Assembly: GCF_900099965.1 (NCBI RefSeq)
Contig: NZ_FNDJ01000027.1
Location: 89,428 to 153,427 of the forward strand
Length of the DNA: 64,000 nt
Direction: 5' to 3'
Source: Nonomuraea jiangxiensis
GTDB lineage: Bacteria > Actinomycetota > Actinomycetes > Streptosporangiales > Streptosporangiaceae
The notes beneath the pieces are model-generated. The model worked only from the letters and a program-made list of their open reading frames with translations. It had not been told where the DNA came from and searched no databases. A program made the translations under genes and the position numbers. Shown in pieces: positions 34,340 to 42,431 of this stretch; positions within the stretch are counted from its first letter, which is position 1; each line of letters starts with the position of its first letter.

Positions 34340-35842
34340 ATGGAGATCCTCGTTGCTGTCATAGCGTTCGCCGGTGCGCTTCTCGCGGCGGTCGCGGCCG
34401 GTGCCCTGATTCAACGACTGCGCGACGATCCCGAGGGGTGGTTGATCGCCTGGACCGTTGCAGTCGTGTCCCTCTGCCTGTCGCTGGGCGTGATCGGCAT
34501 CGGGGGCGTCCTGGGGTTCGGCGGCTTCACGTTCCGGATCTACCAGGTGACCGGATCGCTGCTCGCGCCGCTCTGGCTGGGCGTCGGGCTGGTGCAGCTG
34601 CTGGCGGAGAAGGTGCCGCCGAGGTTCCTGGCGTGGCTGTTCGGCACCGCGCTGACCGTCGTCGCCGCCGCGATCATGGTCTTCGACCCGCTCAAGAGCG
34701 ACGACATGAGCAGGACGCTGCCCGCCGCCGCGGATTTCTGGGGGCTGATCCCCGGCTACCTGCTGATCGGCGTGCACGTCATCGCCGTGCTGCTCATGCT
34801 GGCCATGCTGGTCGTCGCCGGGCTCAAGTGGCGCAACGGCGACGAATACGACACCGACAACCTGCACGCGTCCCTGGTCATCGTCCCGTCGGGGATGGCG
34901 CTCGTGGGCGCGATGCGGTTCGCGGTGCCGCCGCTGTTCACCACGGCGCTGCTTCTGGTGGCCGCCGCCGCGGTCTGGTACACCGTGCTGCGGCCGCTGG
35001 CGCCGTACGAGGACGACGACGAGGACGACTTCGCTCCGGACCGCGAGGAGCGCGTCCCGCGCCGCGACGATCGCTCTCAGCGCCGCGAGGAGGCCCTTCA
35101 GTATCGCGAGGAGCCCAGCATGGCGCAGATGCCACCCGGCGAGCGGCCGATGTACCGCGACGAGCGGGTGGGCCGGCGCGGCGTGCCCGAGCCCATGCCG
35201 GCCCCCGACCTGCCTCCCTCGCCGCCGCCGCGCAGGGCGTCGGGGCTGGGCGACCTCGTGGCCGAATACCGCGCGGGCGACCAGGAGGTCGACTACGCCG
35301 CGCGCATGGCGGCCCCGCCCGAAGGGGGCCCCGCGACCGGCTACATCATGAGCGGCGGCCCGGGCCAGCGCCCCGACTACGGCATGCCGGCGACCGGCGT
35401 GGTCTACCCCGGCGCCGACGTGTTCTCACCGGCACCGAAGCCGGCACCGCAGCCGGTCCCGCAGCCGGTCCCGCAGCCGGCGCCGCAGCAGCAGCCCGCC
35501 TCCAGCAGGCCGCTGCCGACGATCTACGGCCTGCTGACCGTGTTCACGATCATGGACGGGGCGGGCGACGCGTTCGACCGGCTGGCCGAGGCGACGGTCG
35601 AGGCCGTACGCCGCGGCGAGCCCGACACGCTCGTGTACGCCTGCCACGCGGTGAAGTCGGCCCCCCTGCAGCGCATCGTCTACGAGCTCTACCGGGACGA
35701 GGTGGCCTACCGCGACCACCAGCGCCAGCCGCACGTCGAGAGGTTCGTCAACGAGCGGCAGGCCATGGTGCTGGCCACCAACGTCATCGAGCTCAACGTC
35801 AACGCCGCGAAGGTGGTGCCGCTGCCGACGGCGATGTTCTGA
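34340..35842 (+). CDS. Multi-helix membrane protein with disordered linker and ABM-like C-terminal domain
   Basis: A 500-residue protein in three parts. Residues 1-215 have about seven hydrophobic helices. Residues 216-390 are charged and low-complexity, with Asp/Glu then Arg-rich blocks and Pro-Gln repeats (PAPQPVPQPVPQPAPQQQP). Residues 395-500 look like an antibiotic-biosynthesis-monooxygenase (ABM) alpha/beta ferredoxin domain (YELYRDEVAYRDHQRQPHVERF, then VLATNVIELN). GGAG five bases upstream supports the ATG. It lies between bldN and the rex-hem region. A cofactor-free oxygenase or sensor domain on a membrane anchor is possible; the function is unknown. Confidence 0.7.
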   Translation: MEILVAVIAFAGALLAAVAAGALIQRLRDDPEGWLIAWTVAVVSLCLSLGVIGIGGVLGFGGFTFRIYQVTGSLLAPLWLGVGLVQLLAEKVPPRFLAWLFGTALTVVAAAIMVFDPLKSDDMSRTLPAAADFWGLIPGYLLIGVHVIAVLLMLAMLVVAGLKWRNGDEYDTDNLHASLVIVPSGMALVGAMRFAVPPLFTTALLLVAAAAVWYTVLRPLAPYEDDDEDDFAPDREERVPRRDDRSQRREEALQYREEPSMAQMPPGERPMYRDERVGRRGVPEPMPAPDLPPSPPPRRASGLGDLVAEYRAGDQEVDYAARMAAPPEGGPATGYIMSGGPGQRPDYGMPATGVVYPGADVFSPAPKPAPQPVPQPVPQPAPQQQPASSRPLPTIYGLLTVFTIMDGAGDAFDRLAEATVEAVRRGEPDTLVYACHAVKSAPLQRIVYELYRDEVAYRDHQRQPHVERFVNERQAMVLATNVIELNVNAAKVVPLPTAMF

Positions 35843-35869
35843 TCGCCCCCGCGGTGAGGCCGGCGCTGA

Positions 35870-36106
35870 TCAGTCGCTCAGCGCGGCCCGCAGCCGGCCC
35901 TCGTCGACCCGCCAGAAGTCGTGCTGCACGCCGTCGATCAGCGTGACCGGGATCATCTCCCAGTACTTCTCCCGCAACTCGGCCGAGGTCTCGATGCTGA
36001 CCTCCTCCCAGGGGACGCCGAGGTCGCCCGCAACCCTGGCGATGACCTCGCGGGCGTCCTCACACAGGTGGCAGCCGGGCTTGCCGAGCAACGTGATGTG
36101 GTGCAT
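35870..36106 (-). CDS. Glutaredoxin-like small protein
   Basis: A 78-residue thioredoxin-fold protein with a CHLC redox motif (Cys12-Cys15), a cis-proline (MIPVTLIDG) and an aromatic C-terminal helix. Members of this actinobacterial family (DUF836/glutaredoxin 2-like) are found beside rex-hem. It may reduce or protect thiols under the redox conditions Rex senses. It is divergent from rex, with the Rex operator in the shared spacer. Confidence 0.85.
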   Translation of the reverse strand: MHHITLLGKPGCHLCEDAREVIARVAGDLGVPWEEVSIETSAELREKYWEMIPVTLIDGVQHDFWRVDEGRLRAALSD

Positions 36107-36174
36107 GGGGCCACGTTATGCGAGTCGCGCGGGTCGCCGGCATGCCGGCGGCGCCGCTCCGGACCGCCGTGACT

Positions 36175-36192
36175 TTGTGCATCGGTTCACAA
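36175..36192. promoter_or_regulatory. Rex operator (ROP) upstream of rex-hemACDB
   Basis: TTGTGCATCGGTTCACAA keeps the TTGTG and CACAA ends of the Rex consensus TTGTGAA-N4-TTCACAA. It lies immediately upstream of a TAACCT -10 (36199-36204), covering the -35 position, so Rex binding should block transcription. Confidence 0.85.
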
Positions 36193-36266
36193 AGGGATTA
36201 ACCTGAAAGACGGTTCGATTCCGTTCACGCGGTCCCCAAGCCGCCCGTCCCCTGGAGCTCCGGCAC

Positions 36267-36944
36267 GTGAAGAGCCCGTCCCAACCCCGTGACCGCGGCA
36301 TTCCCGAGGCGACGGTCGCACGGCTGCCGTTGTACCTGCGGGCGCTGCACGGGATGGCCGAGCGGGGCATCGCCACCGTCAGCTCCGAGGATCTGGCCGC
36401 CGCCGCCGGGGTCAATTCCGCTAAATTGCGCAAAGACCTGTCACACCTCGGCTCCTACGGCACCCGCGGCGTAGGCTATGACGTGGAATACCTCGTGTAC
36501 CAGATCTCCCGTGAGCTCGGCCTGACCCAGGACTGGGCTGTCGCGATCGTGGGGGTCGGTAACCTCGGCCGGGCGCTGGCCAACTACGGAGGGTTCGTCT
36601 CCAGGGGCTTCCGGGTGGCGGCGCTCGTCGACGCCGACCCCGAAATCGTGGGCGACACCATCGCGGGGTTGAATGTTGAGCACATCGACGAACTGGAAGC
36701 CGTGATCAAGCGGCGTGGAGTCTCGATCGTGGTTCTGGCGACACCCGCGGCGGCGGCGCAGGAAGTGTGTGATCGCGTGATTGGCGTGGGTGTGACCAGC
36801 ATCCTGAACTTCGCCCCCGTTGTGCTGTCTGTGCCGGAAGGCGTCGATGTCCGTAAGGTTGACTTGTCAATAGAACTGCAGATTCTCGCGTTCCACGAGC
36901 AGCGCAAAGCGGGGGGGCCACTCATGGCGGTGGACGGTCAATGA
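36267..36944 (+). CDS. rex: Redox-sensing repressor Rex
   Basis: A 225-residue dimeric repressor that senses the NADH/NAD+ ratio. Residues about 1-80 form a winged helix (RLPLYLRALHGMAERGIATVSSEDLAAAAGVNSAKLRKDLSHLGSYG is the conserved region); then a Rossmann domain (IVGVGNLGRALANY) and a C-terminal swap helix (LSIELQILAFHEQRK). NAD+ favours DNA binding; NADH releases it. GGAG upstream supports GTG 36267. It is first in rex-hemA-hemC-hemD-hemB and overlaps hemA by 4 bp. Rex operators lie before this operon and before ggr-nuo. Confidence 0.97.
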   Translation: MKSPSQPRDRGIPEATVARLPLYLRALHGMAERGIATVSSEDLAAAAGVNSAKLRKDLSHLGSYGTRGVGYDVEYLVYQISRELGLTQDWAVAIVGVGNLGRALANYGGFVSRGFRVAALVDADPEIVGDTIAGLNVEHIDELEAVIKRRGVSIVVLATPAAAAQEVCDRVIGVGVTSILNFAPVVLSVPEGVDVRKVDLSIELQILAFHEQRKAGGPLMAVDGQ

Positions 36945-38197
36945 GTGTTCTGGCTATCGGACTGAGTCATCGGACCGCGCCGGTGGCACTTCTCGAGCGT
37001 GTGTCCCTGACGGGTGACGCCCTCGTCAAGTTCCTCCACGACGTCCAGCAGGACGTCAACGTCGCGGAGACGATGGTGGTCTCGACCTGCAACCGGGTCG
37101 AGCTCTACGTCGCGGTCGACCGTTTCCACCCCGCCGTCACCTCCGTCGGCCGGCTGCTGGGCCTGCACACGGGCGTCCCGGTCGAGGAGCTGACGCCGCA
37201 TCTCTACGTGCACTTCGAGGAACGCGCCGTCGAACACCTGTTCTCGGTGGTCTGCGGCCTCGACTCCATGGTCGTCGGCGAGGGCCAGATCCTCGGCCAG
37301 GTCCGCCAGGCGCTCAAGCTGGGGCAGCGGCAGGGCACCGTCGGCGCCACCCTCAACGAGCTGGTCCAGCAGGCACTGCGGGTGGGCAAGCGGGCCCACC
37401 ACGACACCGGCATCGACCAGGCCGGCGCCTCCCTCGTCTCCGCCGGCCTGGCTCTGGCGGGCGACCTGGCCGGGCGGCGCGCCCTGGTGGTCGGCGCGGG
37501 CTCCATGAGCTCGCTGGCCGCCGTCACGCTGGCGCGTGCCGGGGTCACCGACATCGTCGTGGCCAACCGTACGTACGAGCGGGGCGTCCGGCTGGCCGAG
37601 TCCGTGGGCGGCCGGGCGGTGGAGTTCGCCTCCGTGGCCCGGGAGCTCGGCTCCGCCGACATCGTCATCACCTGCACGGGCGCGGGCCGCCATCTCATCA
37701 CGGCCGACATGCTCACCCGGGGCGCGTTCCTGCTGGACCTGGCGTTGTCACATGACATCGACCCCGAGGTACGCTCTGTGCCGGGCGTCATGCTGGTCGA
37801 CCTGGAGACCATCCAGCAGTCGGGCATCGGCTCGCGGGAAGGAGACGCGGTCGATTCCGTGCGCGCGCTGGTCGCCGAGGAGCTGCGGGCCTACCTCGAC
37901 GCCGAGCGCGCGGCCAGGGTGACCCCGACGGTGGTGGCGCTGCGCAGTAAGGCGGCGGGCGTGGTCGAGTCCGAGCTCGGCCGCCTCCTGATGCGTGTTC
38001 CCGACCTCGACGAGCGGGCGAGGGACGAGGTGGCCATGACCGTCCAGCGCGTCGTCGACAAGCTGCTGCACGAGCCCACCGTGCGTGTCAAGCGGCTGGC
38101 CGCCTGCCCAGGAGGCGATCATTATGCCGAGGCGCTGCGCGAGCTGTTCAATCTGGATCCGAAGCTGCCCGAGGCCGTGAGGGAGGTCGAGCTGTGA
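36941..38197 (+). CDS. hemA: Glutamyl-tRNA reductase
   Basis: A 418-residue NADPH enzyme that reduces glutamyl-tRNA(Glu) to glutamate-1-semialdehyde, the entry step of C5-pathway tetrapyrrole synthesis. The catalytic Cys50 lies in STCNRVELY; GLDSMVVGEGQILGQVR is the family signature; the Rossmann domain has VVGAGSMSSLAAV; the C-terminal dimerisation helix follows. Translationally coupled to rex (ATGA) and to hemC. Expression should follow Rex. Confidence 0.97.
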   Translation: MSVLAIGLSHRTAPVALLERVSLTGDALVKFLHDVQQDVNVAETMVVSTCNRVELYVAVDRFHPAVTSVGRLLGLHTGVPVEELTPHLYVHFEERAVEHLFSVVCGLDSMVVGEGQILGQVRQALKLGQRQGTVGATLNELVQQALRVGKRAHHDTGIDQAGASLVSAGLALAGDLAGRRALVVGAGSMSSLAAVTLARAGVTDIVVANRTYERGVRLAESVGGRAVEFASVARELGSADIVITCTGAGRHLITADMLTRGAFLLDLALSHDIDPEVRSVPGVMLVDLETIQQSGIGSREGDAVDSVRALVAEELRAYLDAERAARVTPTVVALRSKAAGVVESELGRLLMRVPDLDERARDEVAMTVQRVVDKLLHEPTVRVKRLAACPGGDHYAEALRELFNLDPKLPEAVREVEL

Positions 38198-39093
38198 GGC
38201 TGGGAACCCGCCGGAGCCTGATGGCGACCACGCAGTCCCAGATGGTCGCCGACGCCTACACCGAGCGCACCGGGCGCGCGATCGAGCTGGTGGGCGTCAC
38301 GACGTTCGGCGACGTGACCAAGGCCCACCTGGCGCAGCTCGGCGGCACCGGCGTCTTCGTCAGCGCGTTGCGCGACAAGCTGCTCGAAGACGAGATCGAC
38401 TTCGCCGTGCACTCGCTGAAGGACCTGCCGACCAAGCAGGACCCCCGCTTCACCCTGGCCGCGATCCCGGCCCGGCACGACCACCGCGACGCGCTGGTCG
38501 GCCCGCACAAGTTCGCCGACCTCGCCCCCGGCGCCAGGGTCGGCACCGGCTCTCCGCGCCGGATCGCCATGCTCAGCGCGCTGCGCCCGGACCTCGAATA
38601 CGTCCCGATCCGCGGCAACGCCGACACGCGCATCGGCAAGGTCGCCTCGGGCGAGCTCGACGCGGTCGTACTGGCCTCCGCCGGGCTGCACCGGATCGGC
38701 CGGGACGCCGACATCGCGCAGATCTTCGAGGTCGAGGAGCTGCTGCCCGCTCCCGGCCAAGGCGCGCTGGCCGTGGAGTGCCGCGCCGACCGCCCCGACC
38801 TGATCGCCTTCCTCGGCGTGCTCGACGACGCCCCCACCCGCTCCGCCGTGACCGCCGAGCGCTCCCTGCTCAACGCGCTCGAGGCCGGTTGCTCGGCACC
38901 GGTGGGTGCTTTCGCGTCCGATGACGGGCACACTCTGAACCTGACCGCAGTGGTCGTCGCGCTCGACGGCCGCGAGGCGGTCCGCAAGTCCGCCGCCGGC
39001 TCTCCTTCGGAGGCTGTCACCCTGGGCCGCCTCCTGGCGGCCGAGATGATCGCCGAAGGAGCCGACAGATTGATGGGGGAGCATTCCCATTGA
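38194..39093 (+). CDS. hemC: Porphobilinogen deaminase (hydroxymethylbilane synthase)
   Basis: A 299-residue enzyme that joins four porphobilinogens into hydroxymethylbilane. N-terminal LGTRRSLMATTQSQ, the HSLKDLPT loop, the DAVVLASAGLHR segment, and the dipyrromethane cofactor cysteine in LEAGCSAPVGA (Cys about 233). GTG 38194 overlaps the hemA stop by 4 bp and hemD overlaps its own stop, so the operon is tightly coupled. Confidence 0.96.
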   Translation: MRLGTRRSLMATTQSQMVADAYTERTGRAIELVGVTTFGDVTKAHLAQLGGTGVFVSALRDKLLEDEIDFAVHSLKDLPTKQDPRFTLAAIPARHDHRDALVGPHKFADLAPGARVGTGSPRRIAMLSALRPDLEYVPIRGNADTRIGKVASGELDAVVLASAGLHRIGRDADIAQIFEVEELLPAPGQGALAVECRADRPDLIAFLGVLDDAPTRSAVTAERSLLNALEAGCSAPVGAFASDDGHTLNLTAVVVALDGREAVRKSAAGSPSEAVTLGRLLAAEMIAEGADRLMGEHSH

Positions 39094-40634
39094 GCTCCGA
39101 TAGTCCAACCTCCGGATTCGTCGCGTTCGTCGGCGCGGGTCCCGGCGATCCCAACCTGCTCACCCTCCGCGCGGCCGAGCTGCTCGGCAGGGCCGACGCG
39201 GTGGTGCTCGACGAGGAGGCGCAGGCCCCGCTGCTGCACCATTGCCGCGAAGGCGTCGAGATCGTCGAAGGCGACTTCGTCAAGCGGGCCAAGGGCGGCG
39301 GGCTCGTGGTACGCCTGTGCGCGGGCGATCCGATGCTGTTCTCCTCGATCATCGAGGAGGTCGCGGCCTGCGCCGCGGCGGAGGTGGACTTCGAGATCGT
39401 GCCCGGCGTGCCGCCCGCGACCGCCGTGCTCACCTACGCGGGCATCCCCGCGGCCACGTCCGTGCCGGAGTTCCGGGTCGTCGACGCCTCCCAGGAGCAG
39501 GACTGGGCCGTCCACGCGGCCTGCCGGGGCACGCTGGTGATCTATCACGGCATCGACGACGCCGTGGCCATCGGCAAGGCGCTCATCGCCGGGGGCAAGC
39601 CCGACACCACGCCCGTCGCGGTCAGCAGCGGCGGCACCACCACCGAGCAGTACACCGTCGTGTCCTCGCTCGGCAGGCTCCAGGTCGACCTCAAGCACGC
39701 CGGGTTCACCGAGCCGGCGCTGATCGTGGTCGGCGAGGCCGTGACGCTGCGTGACAAGCTGTCGTGGTTCGAGACCAAGCCGCTGTTCGGCTGGCGGGTG
39801 CTCGTCCCCCGTACGAAGGAGCAGTCGCGGAGCCTGTCCGATCAGCTCGTCGCCTACGGCGCGGTGCCGGAGGAGGTGCCGACCATCTCGGTCGAGCCGC
39901 CCCGCACGCCGCAGCAGATGGACCGCGCGATCAAGGGCCTGGTCACCGGGCGCTACGAGTGGGTGGCCTTCACCAGCGCCAACGCCGTCAAGGCCGTACG
40001 CGAGAAGTTCGAGGAATACGGCCTGGACGCGCGGGCCTTCGCCGGGCTCAAGGTGGCCGCCGTGGGCGACGCGACGGCGCGGGCCCTGGTCGAGTTCGGG
40101 GTCAAGCCCGACCTGCTGCCCTCGGGGGAGCAGTCGTCCGAGGGGCTGGTGGCCGAGTGGCCGCCCTACGACTCGATGCTCGACCCGATCAACCGGGTGC
40201 TGCTGCCGCGGGCCGACATCTCCACCGACACGCTCGTGGCCGGGCTCACCGAGCTGGGCTGGGAGTGCGACGACGTCACCGCGTACCGGACCGTGCGGGC
40301 GGCGCCGCCGCCCGCGCCCATCCGGGAGGCGATCAAGGGCGGCGGCTTCGACGCCGTGCTCTTCACCTCCTCCTCCACGGTGCGCAACCTGGTGGGCATC
40401 GCGGGCAAGCCGCACAACGTCACCGTGATCGCCGTCATCGGGCCGCAGACGGCCAAGACGGCCGAGGAGTTCGGGCTCCGGGTCGACGTCATGGCCGACA
40501 GGCCGTCCGCGTCCGCGCTGGCCTCCGCGGTGGCCGAATATGGAGCCAAGCAGCGCCAGGCGGCCCTGGCCGCGGGTGACACCCCGCGCCGGCCCTCACA
40601 GAATCGCCGGGGCGCCAGAAGGAGAGGCAAATGA
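39090..40634 (+). CDS. hemD: Uroporphyrinogen-III synthase fused to an SUMT-like domain
   Basis: A 514-residue two-domain protein. Residues 1-240 have a uroporphyrinogen-III methyltransferase (CobA/SUMT) fold with FVGAGPGDPNLLTLRAAELL, but the second SAM motif, usually GGDPFVFGRGGEE, reads AGDPMLFSSIIEE, so methylation may be lost. Residues 250-490 are the HemD synthase (RVLVPRTKEQ, WVAFTSANAV, CDDVTAYRTV, VLFTSSSTVRNLV), which closes hydroxymethylbilane. A TTG start overlaps the hemC stop. Such fusions are the normal actinobacterial form. A basic tail ends the protein. Confidence 0.92.
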   Translation: MSSDSPTSGFVAFVGAGPGDPNLLTLRAAELLGRADAVVLDEEAQAPLLHHCREGVEIVEGDFVKRAKGGGLVVRLCAGDPMLFSSIIEEVAACAAAEVDFEIVPGVPPATAVLTYAGIPAATSVPEFRVVDASQEQDWAVHAACRGTLVIYHGIDDAVAIGKALIAGGKPDTTPVAVSSGGTTTEQYTVVSSLGRLQVDLKHAGFTEPALIVVGEAVTLRDKLSWFETKPLFGWRVLVPRTKEQSRSLSDQLVAYGAVPEEVPTISVEPPRTPQQMDRAIKGLVTGRYEWVAFTSANAVKAVREKFEEYGLDARAFAGLKVAAVGDATARALVEFGVKPDLLPSGEQSSEGLVAEWPPYDSMLDPINRVLLPRADISTDTLVAGLTELGWECDDVTAYRTVRAAPPPAPIREAIKGGGFDAVLFTSSSTVRNLVGIAGKPHNVTVIAVIGPQTAKTAEEFGLRVDVMADRPSASALASAVAEYGAKQRQAALAAGDTPRRPSQNRRGARRRGK

Positions 40635-41614
40635 GCGCGCACTATCCGGTCGCCCGCCCCCGCAGGCTGCGCCGCACCCCCGCGCTGCGCCGGATGGTGG
40701 CGGGCACCCGGCTGCACCCGGCCGACCTGATCCTGCCCATGTTCGTCAAGGAAGGCATCACCGAGCCGCAGCCGGTGGCCTCGATGCCGGGTGTCGTGCA
40801 GCACACCCGCGACTCGCTGCGCAAGGCCGCCCACGAGGCGGCCGCGGCCGGCGTGGGCGGGCTGATCCTGTTCGGGATCCCCGCGGTCAAGGACGCGCGC
40901 GGCTCGGCCGCCGACGACCCCGACGGGATCCTGCAGAAGGCGCTGCGTGACGTGACCGCCGAGGTCGGCGACGCTACCGTGGTCATGGCCGACACCTGCC
41001 TGGACGAGTTCACCGACCACGGGCACTGCGGCATCCTGACGCCCTCCGGCGACGTGGACAACGACCTCACGCTGGAGCGGTACGCCTCGATCGCGGTGGC
41101 CCAGGCGGCCGCCGGGTCGCAGATGGTGGCGCCGAGCGGGATGATGGACGGCCAGGTGGGAGTGATCAGGGCGGCCCTCGACGGGGCCGGCTACGCGCAC
41201 GTCCCGATCCTGGCCTACACGGCGAAATACGCCTCAGCCTTCTACGGCCCGTTCCGCGACGCCGCCGAGTGCGCGCCGCAGTTCGGCGACCGCAGCACCC
41301 ACCAGCAGGACCCCGCGGGGCCGCTGGAGGAGGCGCTGCGCGAGGTCCGCCTGGACCTGGCCGAGGGGGCCGACGTGGTCATGGTCAAGCCCGCGCTGGC
41401 CTACCTGGACGTCATCACGCGCTTCCGCGACGAGGTGGACGTGCCGGTGGCGGCCTACCAGGTGAGCGGCGAATACGCCATGGTCGAGGCGGCCGCGGCC
41501 AACGGCTGGGTGGACCGTGAGCGGATGATCCTGGAGTCGCTGGTCGCCATCAAGCGCGCCGGGGCCGACCTGATCCTCACATACTGGGCCACGGAAGTGG
41601 CACGCCGCCTCTAA
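40631..41614 (+). CDS. hemB: Porphobilinogen synthase (delta-aminolevulinate dehydratase)
   Basis: A 327-residue enzyme that condenses two 5-aminolevulinates into porphobilinogen. The two Schiff-base lysines are in YTAKYASAFYGPFRDA and MVKPALAYLD. The metal loop reads DTCLDEFTDHGHCG, mixed between the Cys-rich zinc type and the Asp-rich magnesium type, as often in actinobacteria. Start overlaps the hemD stop (ATGA). Last gene of the rex-hem operon. Confidence 0.97.
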   Translation: MSAHYPVARPRRLRRTPALRRMVAGTRLHPADLILPMFVKEGITEPQPVASMPGVVQHTRDSLRKAAHEAAAAGVGGLILFGIPAVKDARGSAADDPDGILQKALRDVTAEVGDATVVMADTCLDEFTDHGHCGILTPSGDVDNDLTLERYASIAVAQAAAGSQMVAPSGMMDGQVGVIRAALDGAGYAHVPILAYTAKYASAFYGPFRDAAECAPQFGDRSTHQQDPAGPLEEALREVRLDLAEGADVVMVKPALAYLDVITRFRDEVDVPVAAYQVSGEYAMVEAAAANGWVDRERMILESLVAIKRAGADLILTYWATEVARRL

Positions 41615-41737
41615 CCAAGGGGTTTCCCGTCAACTCCTGAGACGCGTGCGTTAGAGTGCGATGACAAGTGCTGGTGTGTCCTGCGAGGCGTGTGCCCGGG
41701 ACCCCTTCTTGCGCTTGTGAGTTCGACGGGAGACACC

Positions 41738-42367
41738 ATGGTGGGGGTACCACTGGTTCGGCGTACCAGAAAGCGGTCGCGGCCGACGCGAATCGGCTCT
41801 GTTCTCGAATACGCCGCCCTGGGGTGGCCCGTCGTGCCCGGGGCATATCCGCTGCGTGAGGGGCGGCGCGCGTGCTCCTGTGACCGCCTCGGCTGTCCCG
41901 ACCCCGGTGCCCATCCGCTGTCCCCCGCCTGGCACATGCAGGCCACGACGGACCCCGCCCAGCTCACGCGCTGGTGGCAGGCCGAGCCCGAGGCCAACGT
42001 GATCCTGCCCACGGGGCGCGTGTTCGACGTCTTCGACGTACCCCTCGCCGCCGGCCTGTCGGCCCTCACCCGGATCGACGCCGACGGAGCCCAGCCAGGC
42101 CCGGTCGCCGCCAACGGTGACCGGGTCCTGTTCTATGTGGCCACCCGGGGCAACCCGGAGGACGAGGACGAGTGGTGGTCGTGCCACCTGGACTGCGATC
42201 CGGCGACGATCGACGACACGCCGGGGCTGCGCTGGCACTGCCGCGACAGCTACGTCCTGGCGCCGCCCTCGACCCTGCCCACGGGCCAGCCGGTCACCTG
42301 GCTCCGGCCCCCGGCCGACCGGCCGCTGCCCGACCCGCTGCTCCTGCTGGAGTGGCTCGCCGACTGA
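41738..42367 (+). CDS. Stand-alone prim-pol-like (bifunctional DNA primase/polymerase N-terminal) protein
   Basis: A 209-residue protein resembling the N-terminal prim-pol domain of plasmid and phage primases: LEYAALGWPVVPGAYP, a cysteine cluster RACSCDRLGCPDPGAHP, and NVILPTGRVFDVFDVP. The active-site DxD found in functional members (VVDVD-like) is FDVFDVP here, so it is probably not a polymerase. GGGAG shortly before ATG 41738 sets the start. It sits between hemB and hemL in the same orientation; the role is unknown. Confidence 0.7.
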   Translation: MVGVPLVRRTRKRSRPTRIGSVLEYAALGWPVVPGAYPLREGRRACSCDRLGCPDPGAHPLSPAWHMQATTDPAQLTRWWQAEPEANVILPTGRVFDVFDVPLAAGLSALTRIDADGAQPGPVAANGDRVLFYVATRGNPEDEDEWWSCHLDCDPATIDDTPGLRWHCRDSYVLAPPSTLPTGQPVTWLRPPADRPLPDPLLLLEWLAD

Positions 42368-42418
42368 GCGGGCGTTCCCCGGCGCCGAGGTGCCGACCGG
42401 GGCGCCGGAGCGCGCGGC

Positions 42419-42424
42419 TAACCT
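42419..42424 (+). promoter_or_regulatory. -10 hexamer TAACCT of hemL
   Basis: TAACCT ends seven bases before the hemL GTG (42432), with no Shine-Dalgarno, indicating a leaderless transcript and a promoter of its own outside the rex-hem operon. Confidence 0.55.
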
Positions 42425-42431
42425 GGTGCGC

